DNA of 44,993 nt from an uncultured Clostridia bacterium (GCA_937916395.1 CALFTN010000021.1:1-44993), one strand, 5' to 3'. Counted from the stretch's first letter, positions 25,214 to 34,724 are shown. Numbers and translations are program-made. Notes: generated from the sequence alone by a model not told the origin.

Positions 25214-26077
25214 TTATTCAATTCCTTTAAGCGCATCCAATTCGCTCTTATCAATCTGAATTTTACCGTCCTTTATAATTTTCACATCTTTTTTAGAATA
25301 AACAGATGGAGCAGCCTCCGGACGGCGTTCAAGCTGAACCTTCACAGTGCCAGCCAATATATTTGTTTCTATAACAGTACCCTTACCTTCTCTTGTATCA
25401 ACAATAGCACCAACCTTTGGTGTTGTTTTATAAAGATACTCATAAGTATCCTGTTCATATTTAAGGCAACACATAAGTCTGCCACAAGTACCACTTATTT
25501 TTGTAGGATTAAGTGAAAGACCCTGTTCTTTTGCCATTTTTATTGATACAGGATGGAAATCTGCCATATATTGACCACAGCAAAATGGTCTACCACAAAT
25601 ACCAAGACCACCGAGCATTTTCGCCTCATCACGAACGCCAATCTGGCGCATTTCAATTCTTGTTTTGAAATTCGAAGCAAGAATTTTAACAAGCTCTCTG
25701 AAATCAACTCTACCATCAGATGTAAAATAGAAAAGAATTTTACTGCCATCAAAAGTACACTCTACATCAACGAGCTTCATATCAAGGCCTAACTCAAGCG
25801 ACTTTTTCTCACAGAAATTAAATGCATCCTTTTCCTTTTTTCTGTTAGCTCTTGTTATTTTTATATCTTCTTCACCAGCTAATCTGATAATAGATTTTAA
25901 AGGGCGCATAATCTCACTTTCTGAAACCTCTTTGTTTTCCATTGCGATTTCGCCGCACTCAACGCCACGTGAAGTTTCAACAATAACCATATCGCCTTTG
26001 TTAAATTTCTTAGAATCAGGAGAAAAATAGTAAACCTTTCCTACTTCTTTAAATTTAACACCTACAACTTCTGCCAT
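25214..26077 (-). CDS. ricT: PSP1-domain protein RicT (YaaT)
   Basis: 287 residues. The conserved Cys signatures CGRPFCC and CGRLMCCL are known in B. subtilis to help the Ric complex bind iron-sulfur clusters and act with RNase Y in RNA processing. It opens VVGVKFKEVGKVYYFSP as in the family. Start ATG behind GGAGATA. The order darA-holB-ricT matches the Bacillus yaaQ-(yaaR)-holB-yaaT cluster, without yaaR here. Confidence 0.93.
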   Translation of the reverse strand: MAEVVGVKFKEVGKVYYFSPDSKKFNKGDMVIVETSRGVECGEIAMENKEVSESEIMRPLKSIIRLAGEEDIKITRANRKKEKDAFNFCEKKSLELGLDMKLVDVECTFDGSKILFYFTSDGRVDFRELVKILASNFKTRIEMRQIGVRDEAKMLGGLGICGRPFCCGQYMADFHPVSIKMAKEQGLSLNPTKISGTCGRLMCCLKYEQDTYEYLYKTTPKVGAIVDTREGKGTVIETNILAGTVKVQLERRPEAAPSVYSKKDVKIIKDGKIQIDKSELDALKGIE

Positions 26078-26114
26078 ATTATATCTCCAAAAAAATTAAT
26101 TTATTTAGGGACAC

Positions 26115-26984
26115 TCATTTCACCCTAGCACATAAATGAGCCACAAGTAATGTATAATTCGGATTACCTGCTGTTAATTTTAAAAACTCATTTACACTTT
26201 CGAAACGTTCTAGCAACGCTTCTGTTGAAAAAGCAAAAGAAACTGCTTTTGCTTCATTTTCCAATTCTTTAATCAGCACTTGCCCATTATATTTAAGGCT
26301 TAAAGCATCACGAAAAAATACAGAAAGTGCCTTTAACACATCAATAGTCAACTGCTTATTACCATCAAGTGGTGCCAACGCCTTTATAACATCGTACTCA
26401 TAGCTGGACGATAACGCAGAAGACACATCTCTTACAATATCCAGCACCTTTTCGCTAAACTGAAGGTCATCAGTGCTTTCACCAATTCTGAAACGTGACA
26501 CTCTTGAAAGCACAGTACCAATAATACTGTTGGCACTCTCTGCCGTAATAATAAACACTGTATAACTCGGTGGTTCTTCTAGTATTTTAAGAAGAACATT
26601 CTGACTATCCACCTTCATAAGCTGCATTTCAGTAATGAGCAAAACTCTTACCTTCGCTTCATTAGGGGTCATAAAAGCATCTTCAACAATAGGCTTCACG
26701 TCATCTTTTTTGCTGTAATATTTTTTATCATCCGGCTTTTTTATTTTTACAATATCAGGATGAATTCTCTCATCAGCTTTTCTGCATGACGAACAATTAT
26801 TACACGCTTCACTACCAGTTGCATTTGAGCAAACGTAGACCTTTGCAAGAAGATAGGCTATATCTTCACGCTCTTCTTCTGTACCACCATCAATTAAAAC
26901 AGCGTGTGGTCTTCTGCCACCAGATACAGTTTTGAAGAATTCATTTCTTATCTGTTCATTAAAATTTTCTAAGTCAATCATCAT
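26115..26984 (-). CDS. holB: DNA polymerase III delta' subunit
   Basis: 289 residues. It is a clamp-loader AAA+ subunit with a zinc module of four Cys (CSNATGSEACNNCSSC, ~52-67), LLKILEEPPSYTVFIITA and VLSRVSRF (SRC-like motif). The P-loop is degenerate (IDGGTEEERED), as expected for a non-hydrolysing delta'. The ATG overlaps the darA stop (ATGA); a second ATG one codon later is equally possible. Confidence 0.92.
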   Translation of the reverse strand: MMIDLENFNEQIRNEFFKTVSGGRRPHAVLIDGGTEEEREDIAYLLAKVYVCSNATGSEACNNCSSCRKADERIHPDIVKIKKPDDKKYYSKKDDVKPIVEDAFMTPNEAKVRVLLITEMQLMKVDSQNVLLKILEEPPSYTVFIITAESANSIIGTVLSRVSRFRIGESTDDLQFSEKVLDIVRDVSSALSSSYEYDVIKALAPLDGNKQLTIDVLKALSVFFRDALSLKYNGQVLIKELENEAKAVSFAFSTEALLERFESVNEFLKLTAGNPNYTLLVAHLCARVK

Positions 26985-27307
26985 ATTTTAAGAAATTTAT
27001 CAATATCTAAAATGAAAATAGTCGCACCACCAATTGTTACTTCAACAGGTGCCGCACTTAAAAAGCCTTCACCAATAAATGGTGGTGTCGTCGGAACAAT
27101 TTGTGTTCTTCTTGAACAACAGTTTTTAAATATTTCAATAAGCTCCTCAACTCGTTCTTCTTCAACACCAACAAGAAATGTTATATTACCTGTTTTTAAA
27201 AAGCCACCAGAAGTTGAAAGCTTTGTTGCCTGAAAGGATGACCTATTCATTTCGTTAAGGAGTTCATTTGCATCATCATTGTTTACGATACCTACTAAAA
27301 GTTTCAT
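26981..27307 (-). CDS. darA: cyclic-di-AMP-binding PII-like protein DarA (PstA/YaaQ)
   Basis: 108 residues, the family's usual length. It has MKLLVGIVNNDDANELLNEM, ATKLSTSGGFLKTGNITFLVG (ligand loop region) and GGATIFILDI. It is a trimeric cytosolic c-di-AMP receptor. Start ATG behind CGGAGGTG. First gene of the darA-holB-ricT unit. Confidence 0.95.
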   Translation of the reverse strand: MKLLVGIVNNDDANELLNEMNRSSFQATKLSTSGGFLKTGNITFLVGVEEERVEELIEIFKNCCSRRTQIVPTTPPFIGEGFLSAAPVEVTIGGATIFILDIDKFLKI

Positions 27308-27336
27308 AAAAACACCTCCGAAGTAATCCTTACTAT

Positions 27337-27365
27337 ATTATAATTGATTTTCTCTTAATTTACAA
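27337..27365 (-). promoter_or_regulatory. promoter of darA-holB-ricT
   Basis: On minus TTGTAA (27360-27365), a 17-base spacer, TATAAT (27337-27342). The -35 overlaps the stop codon of the QueG-like gene. Confidence 0.7.
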
Positions 27366-28154
27366 CATAATTTTAAGATTTCTGTTTATAACATCTTTCT
27401 TACGCCACGAATACGCACGGCTTTTATCGTAATCTTCATCACCATTATAGGTAGATTTTGCATTTTCGTAAAATTCCTTTACAGGTGATTTTTCTATACT
27501 ACTATTCATAGGACATACATTCTGACATATATCGCATCCCCAGATACATCCGCTAAGCCTTATAAGTTTTTCTTCATTTTTAGTAAGACCGCCTTTTTTC
27601 TGGGTTATCTCTGAAAGACATTTTTCTTTTTTTATACCATCCGTTGTAATAGCGTTATTTATACATTTCTTCTTACACAAGCCACATTTTTTACAAGATT
27701 TAACTTCTATTTTTTTACACTGTATTTCTAAATCTGTAACTATTTCTCCAATAAAACAAAAGCTACCATATTTTTCATTGATGAGAAGTGAATTTTCACC
27801 CCTAACGCCAAGTCCTGCAAGCACAGCCGCCATAACTTCATTTATGGGCGAATTATCACAGAAGCTCTCAAATTTATAATCTGGGTAGATTATCTTAAGA
27901 GAAGCTATTATTTCGTTTAAGTATCTTATACAAATCTCATGATAATCAGTAGGAACTGCATATTTTGAAATATTGAGCTTCTCATAATATCCTTCGCCAA
28001 GATAATACGGAAACAACACCACAATAACACTTTTCGAATTCTGAGGAATACGTGCTAAAGCTCTGCAAGGAATAAGGGCATCCTGCAATTCACTGAACTT
28101 GCAAACACCCATTGGCAAAACATCTGAATAAATTATATTGTTAAAATCAAACAT
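27360..28154 (-). CDS. short epoxyqueuosine reductase-like (QueG-like) iron-sulfur protein
   Basis: 264 residues against about 350-380 for QueG. The C-terminal half has two 4Fe-4S motifs (CKKCGLCKKKC and CIWGCDICQNVC plus P) as in QueG. The N-terminal half is short, and the C-terminal HEAT-repeat tRNA-binding region of QueG is missing. It may be a minimal QueG or a related corrinoid/iron-sulfur reductase. It overlaps the carrier gene by 8 bases and is last in the citrate-synthase unit. Confidence 0.75.
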   Translation of the reverse strand: MFDFNNIIYSDVLPMGVCKFSELQDALIPCRALARIPQNSKSVIVVLFPYYLGEGYYEKLNISKYAVPTDYHEICIRYLNEIIASLKIIYPDYKFESFCDNSPINEVMAAVLAGLGVRGENSLLINEKYGSFCFIGEIVTDLEIQCKKIEVKSCKKCGLCKKKCINNAITTDGIKKEKCLSEITQKKGGLTKNEEKLIRLSGCIWGCDICQNVCPMNSSIEKSPVKEFYENAKSTYNGDEDYDKSRAYSWRKKDVINRNLKIML

Positions 28155-29079
28155 GGCTTAACGCTATCATTACAGGAATTGTCAAAACTGAAAGCAACGA
28201 ACAAAAAGCAACAACTGTTGATGCTACACCTGTATCCTTTCCGTATTTTGCCGAAAACATAACCGTGTTAGTCGCACTAGGAACAGATGCTGAAATCATA
28301 CATGCAGTAATGAGCGTTCCTGAAATACCAACTAATTTAAAAATACAGAACATTATTGCAGGCAATAAGAGAAGCTTCAAAAATGAAACCATATAATTCT
28401 GTTTTTGAGTAAACATCTGCTTCAAATCTGCATTGGCTATATATGTTCCTAAAAATATCATAGCAAGTGGTGTGTTTAAGTTTGCTATATGGGTTACTGC
28501 ACCATTTATAATTTCAGGTAAATCAACCCCCAAAACAAACAACGGAAGACCTACAGCAACAGATAATACTCCAGGATTTAAAACGATTGTTTTGATTTTA
28601 AATCCTTCGTCACTATCCGTACCTTTTTTCATAAGCCATATACCATGAACAAACGAAAGTATATTAAATGCCACTACTCCTGCTGAACAATAAAAAACAC
28701 CTTCACTGCCAAGAAGCGATTGACAAAGTGGTAACGCCATGTAGCCCATATTGCCATAGCTGACTGCATATTTATAAATTGAAGAATTCTCTCCATCTTT
28801 TTTAAAAAATGGAATTACAATAAAAATACCAACGGTTAATGTTGTAAACATACATAAAAATGCAACAAGAAAAGAGCTTATAGTTTCCCTATTAAACTCC
28901 ATATTTAAAAATGATTGTACTATAACTGTTGGTGTGATTACATAAAACAATAAATCGTTTGACATTTTAGCAGTACTTTGCTTAAAAATACCAATGCGGT
29001 CGGCTATAAAACCGACCGCAACTATTAGGTAAAGAATTGCAACCTGCTGTGCAGCCATCGACATGTTCTGGAAAAACAT
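28147..29079 (-). CDS. auxin efflux carrier (AEC) family transporter
   Basis: 310 residues and ten transmembrane helices in two bundles. Family features include VGFIADRIGIFKQSTAKMSNDLLFYVITP at the start and the mid-protein LNTPLAMIFLGTYIANADL. Bacterial members export or import small carboxylates such as malate. Co-location with citrate synthase fits an organic-acid substrate, but this is inference. Start ATG behind AAAAGGAG. Confidence 0.88.
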   Translation of the reverse strand: MFFQNMSMAAQQVAILYLIVAVGFIADRIGIFKQSTAKMSNDLLFYVITPTVIVQSFLNMEFNRETISSFLVAFLCMFTTLTVGIFIVIPFFKKDGENSSIYKYAVSYGNMGYMALPLCQSLLGSEGVFYCSAGVVAFNILSFVHGIWLMKKGTDSDEGFKIKTIVLNPGVLSVAVGLPLFVLGVDLPEIINGAVTHIANLNTPLAMIFLGTYIANADLKQMFTQKQNYMVSFLKLLLLPAIMFCIFKLVGISGTLITACMISASVPSATNTVMFSAKYGKDTGVASTVVAFCSLLSVLTIPVMIALSHV

Positions 29080-29109
29080 AGTTTGCTCCTTTTCGTCGAA
29101 TCGAATTTT

Positions 29110-32100
29110 TTAGAAATTTTTCTTATTTTGGTTCTTTCTCATATCTGCAAGAGATACCATTTTTTTACCATCAATAGTAGAATAATCAGCTGGCTCTGAA
29201 TCATCGGTTAACACTATAGCTTGCACTGGTGCTTTGCTACCCACAGGAATATCTGTAGGAATTCTTTTCTTTTTTATAACCTTGACTCCGTAATTGAATT
29301 CACCATCATCTTTTTTTTCTTCTTCAAAATCGTTGAAAACGAAATCGTCAGTATTCTCAGTACTCTCAACAAAGAAATCAGCATAAGTAAGCCTTCCGAA
29401 ATCAGGTGGTGCAACTTCAACATCGTTATCTTTTCCTTCAAGTGGAATATATTCTTCATAAATCTCATATTCGCCATCACTGGATTTATATTCTATTCTT
29501 TCTGAAGTTCTTTTTTTCTCAGTTGGTGCAGAAACTGCACTAACTCTGTCTGATACTGTTTTCTCTGCCTTTTTTGAAGAAACCATTGGTGGTGGACCTG
29601 GTTTTTTTGGTTGAGTTTCAGGAATTGAAGGTTCAGCCTTTGCAATCATTCTTGCAGAATCAGCTTTTCTCATCATCTCTGCCTTACGAGTTTCTTCGGC
29701 TAAACGAGCTTCTTCGGCTTTACGCTTCGCTTCTTCAACCTTTCTTCTTGCTTCTTCTGCCAAACGAGCCTCTTCTGCCCTGCGAACAGCCTCTTCACGT
29801 CTTGCAGCTTCTGCTCTTCTGAGCTCCTCTGCGCGTCTTACTTCTTCTGCTTTACGCATTTCTTCAGCTCTGCGTGCTTCTTCTAAGCGACGTTTTTCTT
29901 CTGCCACCTTCAAGGCTTCACGTCTTCTAGCCTCTTCAAAAATCCTTGCTTCTTCAGCTTTACGAGCTTCTTCGGCACGTCTTGCTTCTTCTAAACGACG
30001 AGCTTCTTCAGCAACTCTTTCTGCCTCAATACGTCTTGCTTCTTCTGCCTTTCTAATCATTTCTGCACGACGTTCTTCTTCTGCTCTTATGCGTTCCTCT
30101 TCAAGACGTTTTTTCTCTTCTTCTGCCCTTCTGAGTTCCTCTGCACGTCTTGCTTCTTCTGCTTTACGAGCTTCCTCAGCTTTTCGTGCTTCTTCTAATT
30201 TACGAGCTTCCTCTGCAATTCTTGCTTCTTCAGCCTTTCTTGCCTCTTCAGCTAAACGTTTTTCTTCTGCAATTCTTGCTTCTTCAGCCTTTCTCGCCTC
30301 TTCTGCTAAGCGTTTTTCTTCAGCTATTCTCTTCTGTTCAGCGATTTTTGCTTCTCTTGCTAAACGTTTCTCCTCTGCAATTCTTGCAGCCTCAGCTAAC
30401 TTTGCTTCTTGTGCTAAACGTCTTTCCTCAGCTTTTCTTTCTCTCTCACGCTGTTTTTCTTCTTCAGCCAAACGTCTTTCTTCAGCTTTTCTTTCTTTTT
30501 CAGCTTGCTTCTGAGCAGCAATAGCCTCCATTTCAGCTATCTGTTCTGGTGTAAGAACCTTTTTTGGTCGTCCTCTACCACGTTTTACTGGTTGTTCAGC
30601 TGATTCAGCTGTTTCTGGTGCATTTTCAGATACAACAGCTGTAGTTCCTGCCGCCTCAGGAAGCGGATTCTTTCTAGGTCTGCCACGCCCACGTTTAACT
30701 GGCTCTGCCGGCATATCTTCAACTGGTTTCTCTTCCTTAGTTGAGCTCGAAGCAGAATTTGCTGTTGTTTCTGGAAGTGGATTTTTTCTAGGTCTTCCAC
30801 GACCACGTTTAACTGGTGCTGCTGGCAATTCATCAGTACCAGTAGCCACAGGAGTTTGACTTTCAGATTTAACCTCATTTTCTGTCGCAGTTGGAATTTC
30901 AGTATGAGAATAAACATCCTGATATTGTTTTTCTTCAACAGAAGGAGTTTCTTCAAACGCAGATACAGCCTCTTCTTCAATTGTTGAATAGCTATAAATA
31001 TCTTGAGCCGCTTCTACTTCATTTTCATCAACAACACCACTGTTGTCAGCCTCATAATCTGTAACGTCTGCATTTTCTGATTCTGTTTCAACAACCGCTT
31101 CATTTTTAACAGATGCTAATGTACGTGAAGTAATTATTGGTAAAGCATCATCTTCCTCAGTTCTGCGTCTTGGAATACCTGCATTAGTAGCAATAATTTC
31201 CTCCTCATCATTATTTTCATCAACATCATAACTGTAATTGTAATTGTAATCATCAACAAAGCTCTCTTTGAATCCAATACCCAAGGATGCAAAAATATAT
31301 GAAACTACAAACACAAGACATGCTAAGTCAGCAAAATTGAAACCATTACCTTCAACAGTTTCACCACCGACAATTAACATAACAAGTCTTGGAATAGTTA
31401 CAAGTGACGCAAAAACAGCCGCAGAAAGACCATAGCCGTAAATACCCCACATACTATCTTCTGTAAAGATTCCCGATGTTATTCTTGCGAAAGTCAAGAA
31501 AAATAACATAAGGAATACGAGCATAAAAATTTCAAAAAGAAGTTCTGAAACGCTTAAAAAACTTATAGCGCTCATAAGCTTTGAAACAAGTCTTGTTATA
31601 GCCCAGCATAAAGGTGACAAAGCTAATATTTTATATTCCTTATATGCTGATTTACCGTTAAGATGGCTAACAGCAAAGATAGCAAAGTACATAAGCGATA
31701 AAAATGCAAATATAAACTGCAATATTACAAATGCACCGCCAGCTTCAGCAAGATTTGATTTAAGAACACTGAAAAAAATCTGAGTCGAATTCTGCAATGA
31801 TGGCACAATAGTTCTCTCAATTGAAAGAATATCAACACCAAAAGCTACTGCCATTACTATTGAAGAAATACCTAATATTATATTTTTGCCTTCTGGTAAT
31901 CTTGGTGATGGAACCTCTTTACTGATAAATGACAATGATATAAACGCACCAACAGCCAATACAAGTAAAGCAGAAAGTAGATAAACAGTTCCGTTGCTTT
32001 CAGTATAAAAACCTGTTGCAGGGTCAACTAAGGCTAAAAGCTGATACACTCTGAGCGGTAAAGCTATAAGTGCAACTGCAGCAAATACAAATAATAAATA

Positions 32101-32142
32101 GCGCAATTTAATCGCTTCATAAGCACCCTTGATTCGCTTCAT
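29110..32142 (-). CDS. membrane protein with three AT-hook motifs and a ~300-residue charged helix
   Basis: 1010 residues. About residues 15-300 hold eight hydrophobic helices. An acidic linker (~300-435) follows. Three copies of an AT-hook-like KRGRGRP(R/K)K motif lie near residues 442, 480 and 518, each spaced 36-38 residues and preceded by PV. From ~530 to ~835 the chain is almost only E, A, R, K and L in an EEARRAEEAR-type pattern, predicted as a stable single alpha-helix or coiled coil. A basic/proline hinge and an acidic tail (~840-1010) end it. AT-hooks bind the minor groove of AT-rich DNA, so this may tether chromosome to membrane. Start ATG behind AAAGGA, 37 bases after citrate synthase. 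No family is recognised. Confidence 0.82.
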   Translation of the reverse strand: MKRIKGAYEAIKLRYLLFVFAAVALIALPLRVYQLLALVDPATGFYTESNGTVYLLSALLVLAVGAFISLSFISKEVPSPRLPEGKNIILGISSIVMAVAFGVDILSIERTIVPSLQNSTQIFFSVLKSNLAEAGGAFVILQFIFAFLSLMYFAIFAVSHLNGKSAYKEYKILALSPLCWAITRLVSKLMSAISFLSVSELLFEIFMLVFLMLFFLTFARITSGIFTEDSMWGIYGYGLSAAVFASLVTIPRLVMLIVGGETVEGNGFNFADLACLVFVVSYIFASLGIGFKESFVDDYNYNYSYDVDENNDEEEIIATNAGIPRRRTEEDDALPIITSRTLASVKNEAVVETESENADVTDYEADNSGVVDENEVEAAQDIYSYSTIEEEAVSAFEETPSVEEKQYQDVYSHTEIPTATENEVKSESQTPVATGTDELPAAPVKRGRGRPRKNPLPETTANSASSSTKEEKPVEDMPAEPVKRGRGRPRKNPLPEAAGTTAVVSENAPETAESAEQPVKRGRGRPKKVLTPEQIAEMEAIAAQKQAEKERKAEERRLAEEEKQRERERKAEERRLAQEAKLAEAARIAEEKRLAREAKIAEQKRIAEEKRLAEEARKAEEARIAEEKRLAEEARKAEEARIAEEARKLEEARKAEEARKAEEARRAEELRRAEEEKKRLEEERIRAEEERRAEMIRKAEEARRIEAERVAEEARRLEEARRAEEARKAEEARIFEEARRREALKVAEEKRRLEEARRAEEMRKAEEVRRAEELRRAEAARREEAVRRAEEARLAEEARRKVEEAKRKAEEARLAEETRKAEMMRKADSARMIAKAEPSIPETQPKKPGPPPMVSSKKAEKTVSDRVSAVSAPTEKKRTSERIEYKSSDGEYEIYEEYIPLEGKDNDVEVAPPDFGRLTYADFFVESTENTDDFVFNDFEEEKKDDGEFNYGVKVIKKKRIPTDIPVGSKAPVQAIVLTDDSEPADYSTIDGKKMVSLADMRKNQNKKNF
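29650..30540 (-). repeat. degenerate coding repeat for the E/A/R/K helix
   Basis: DNA-level imperfect tandem repeats of roughly 21-33 bases built on GAAGAAGC(A/T)CG-type units, encoding E-E-A-R/K-x-A. Units near 30220-30320 are almost identical. Copy number may vary by slippage or recombination. Confidence 0.75.
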
Positions 32143-32179
32143 AACTTAATCCTTTCTAAATCTACGTAATATGTAATAA

Positions 32180-33592
32180 TTATCTTTCATCCAAAGGAAC
32201 GTAAACTGAACTTGCGCCCACATTATTTTCACGCTTTTCAAGCGGAATGTAAGCTGTAGGAACTGCCACACTCTTATAAGCTGGTCTTATAACTCTGTTA
32301 CCTGCAATAAGCTCCTCTATTCTGTGAGCAGACCAACCAGCAACACGAGCAATAGCAAAGAGTGGTGTATAAAGGTCTTCTGGTATTCTTAACATCTGAT
32401 AAATAAGACCTGAATAAAGGTCGATATTTGCACAGATTTTTTTATTCTGACCTTTTTCTTTTGCAAAAATTTCTGGCGTTAATTGTTCAATAAGTGAAAG
32501 GGCCTTGAATTCGTCGCCAAAGCCAGCTTTTTCTGCAAAGCTTTCTGCTTCAGCCTTAAGGATTTTTTCGCGTGGGTCTGAAAGTGTATAAACCGCATGG
32601 CCCATACCATAAACAAGACCTGAGCCGTCACCAGCCTTTTTGTTAATAACATTTTTAAGAAAGTCAGCTACCTGACCCTCATTTGTAATATCACTTACAT
32701 CCTGTTTAAGGTAGTTGAGCATTTCAACAACCTTAATATTTGCACCACCATGACGTGGACCTTTAAGTGAACCTATACCAGCAGCAAGTGCCGCATAAGT
32801 ATCAGTACCACTTGAAGAAAGCACTCTTGTAGCAAACGCAGAGTTGTTACCTCCACCATGCTCAGCGTGAAGAATAAGACAAAGGTCTAAAAGCTTTGCT
32901 TCTTCATCAGAGAAAGTACGATTTGAACGTGTTGTATAAAGAATAGACTCTGCTGTTGAATGCTCAGGCTTAATAGGATGAATATACATACTTTTTTTGT
33001 AGTAATGTCTTCTTTTAACCTGATAAGCATAAGTCATAATTGTCGGAAGCTGTGCTAATATCTGCAAGCTTTGACGAAGAACATTTTCTATAGACAAATC
33101 GTCAGGATTATCATCATAAGAATATAATGCAAGTACTGAACGAGCTAATTTATTCATAATATTAGGTGAAGGTGCCTTAATAATCATATCTTCAATGAAG
33201 TCTTCAGGCAACTCTCTTGCCGCAGCAAGAATATTTTTAAAATTCCCAAGTTGCTCTTTTGTTGGTAACGTACCAAAAAGGAGAAGATAAGAAACCTCTT
33301 CGTAACCAAAGCGGTTTTCACTTCTGCAACCAGAAACTATATCTTTCAAATCAATTCCACGATAAATAAGTTTACCATCAATCGGCGTTCTTTCACCGTC
33401 TTTTATATAGTAGCCTTCTACCGAGCATATTTTACTAAGACCTGCCATAACACCGCTACCGTCACGGTTACGAAGGCCTCTTTTAACATCAAATCTTTCG
33501 AAGTATTCTGAAGATATTGCACTATTTTTTTTAATTTCTTCGCAAAGTGAAGAAAGTGCATCATTCGGAATAGGTGAAATGTATGTCGGCAA
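32180..33592 (-). CDS. gltA: citrate synthase
   Basis: About 470 residues. It condenses acetyl-CoA and oxaloacetate. Catalytic regions are present: LHAEHGGGNNSAF (His), GMGHAVYTLSDPR (His) and ANIDLYSGLIY (Asp). There is no usable ATG: the first in frame is ~50 codons inside the protein. TTG 33590-33592 with AAAGGAG 9 bases upstream is the best start; another TTG (33601) directly touches the ribosome site and is less likely. It heads a four-gene unit with the AT-hook protein, carrier and QueG-like gene. Confidence 0.92.
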   Translation of the reverse strand: MPTYISPIPNDALSSLCEEIKKNSAISSEYFERFDVKRGLRNRDGSGVMAGLSKICSVEGYYIKDGERTPIDGKLIYRGIDLKDIVSGCRSENRFGYEEVSYLLLFGTLPTKEQLGNFKNILAAARELPEDFIEDMIIKAPSPNIMNKLARSVLALYSYDDNPDDLSIENVLRQSLQILAQLPTIMTYAYQVKRRHYYKKSMYIHPIKPEHSTAESILYTTRSNRTFSDEEAKLLDLCLILHAEHGGGNNSAFATRVLSSSGTDTYAALAAGIGSLKGPRHGGANIKVVEMLNYLKQDVSDITNEGQVADFLKNVINKKAGDGSGLVYGMGHAVYTLSDPREKILKAEAESFAEKAGFGDEFKALSLIEQLTPEIFAKEKGQNKKICANIDLYSGLIYQMLRIPEDLYTPLFAIARVAGWSAHRIEELIAGNRVIRPAYKSVAVPTAYIPLEKRENNVGASSVYVPLDER

Positions 33593-33646
33593 AATTTTCA
33601 ACTCCTTTGTCTAAACAAGTTATTAAATAAAAAAATAATTCATATT

Positions 33647-33675
33647 ATTTTATAACATATTAAAGGAAAAGTCAA
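33647..33675 (-). promoter_or_regulatory. promoter of the citrate synthase unit
   Basis: On minus TTGACT (33670-33675), a 17-base spacer, TAAAAT (33647-33652). Confidence 0.75.
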
Positions 33676-33707
33676 TAAAAAAACACAAGGAGAAACGTAA
33701 AAAAATT

Positions 33708-34718
33708 ATGAAAAATTACGCTATTTCAATCATTTTTATATTCATTTCGCTGATAATCACACCTGTTTTGGCTCTATCGGGTGATATTAGCATGCAAAAC
33801 ACCACCCAAAGCTCTGAAGAACTAACAAAAACAGAGGGTTCAGAAAACATTACAAATATCAAAACTGATAATACCGAAGAAGCCGTAATAACAGTATTTC
33901 TTAATAATCAAAACAAAAATATTACTATGAGCGAATTTGAGTATGTTTGTGGCAGTGTCGCTGCAGAAATGCCTCTTTCATACCATGAAGAAGCCCTGAA
34001 AGCACAGGCTGTTGCCTGTTACACAAACTGTCTGAGATTAAAAAACAGCACTGATAAAAAAGAGATAAATGGTGCTGACATTTCTAATGACATCACAATT
34101 CACCAAGGGTACATAACAGAAGAGGAAAGAAAAGAAAAATGGGGCGATGATTTTAATAAATACGAGTCAAAGCTTCGCACAGTTGTTAATGAAATTTATG
34201 GTCAATATTTAACATATAACAATGAAATATGCGTTGCCGCATTTTCTGCTATATGCACTGGTACAACTGAATCTGCTGAAAATGTATGGGGCAGCAAAAC
34301 ACCTTATTTAGTTAGTGTAAAAAGCGAAGGTGACAAGCTGTCACCTACATATTCTTCAACTGTCACATTTTCAAAAACTCAGTTTATTTCCATAATGAAG
34401 GATTTAGGTGTTTCTATTGATTCGAAAGCAGACTTGAGCAATATAATCGGCAAATCAAAAACTACAAAAGCTGGCACTGTTTTAAAAATAAAAATCGATT
34501 CAGAAGAGATAAGCGGAAGTGATATGCGACAAGCATTTTCTTTAAGAAGCCCGGCTTTTAAAATTACCACTACAGAAAATGAAGTCACATTTAATGTAAA
34601 CGGCTATGGTCACGGTGTCGGAATGAGCCAGTATGGAGCTGATTTTATGGCTCGTCAGGGCAGTACCTACGACGAAATCTTAAAGCATTATTATAAAGGG
34701 GTAAATTTGGAAAAATAA
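33708..34718 (+). CDS. SpoIID/LytB-domain peptidoglycan lytic protein
   Basis: 336 residues. An N-terminal signal anchor (~4-23) and a Thr/Glu-rich spacer are followed by the SpoIID domain from ~75. It contains GSVAAEMPLSYHEEALKAQAVACYT (probable catalytic Glu87), AFSAICTGTTESAENVWG, and the C-terminal GHGVGMSQYGADFMARQG. SpoIID cleaves denuded glycan strands during engulfment; LytB-type homologues act in non-sporulation wall turnover. No sporulation neighbours are present, so the role is open. AAGGAG is ~15 bases before the ATG, which is unusually far, and no closer start exists. Confidence 0.85.
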   Translation: MKNYAISIIFIFISLIITPVLALSGDISMQNTTQSSEELTKTEGSENITNIKTDNTEEAVITVFLNNQNKNITMSEFEYVCGSVAAEMPLSYHEEALKAQAVACYTNCLRLKNSTDKKEINGADISNDITIHQGYITEEERKEKWGDDFNKYESKLRTVVNEIYGQYLTYNNEICVAAFSAICTGTTESAENVWGSKTPYLVSVKSEGDKLSPTYSSTVTFSKTQFISIMKDLGVSIDSKADLSNIIGKSKTTKAGTVLKIKIDSEEISGSDMRQAFSLRSPAFKITTTENEVTFNVNGYGHGVGMSQYGADFMARQGSTYDEILKHYYKGVNLEK

Positions 34719-34724
34719 AACACT

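Noticed and set aside
30089..30524. Long Ser/Ala/Phe-rich and Leu-rich open frames on the plus strand
   Set aside because: They are the antisense of the E/A/R/K repeat; low-complexity composition keeps all frames open. No ribosome site or family features.
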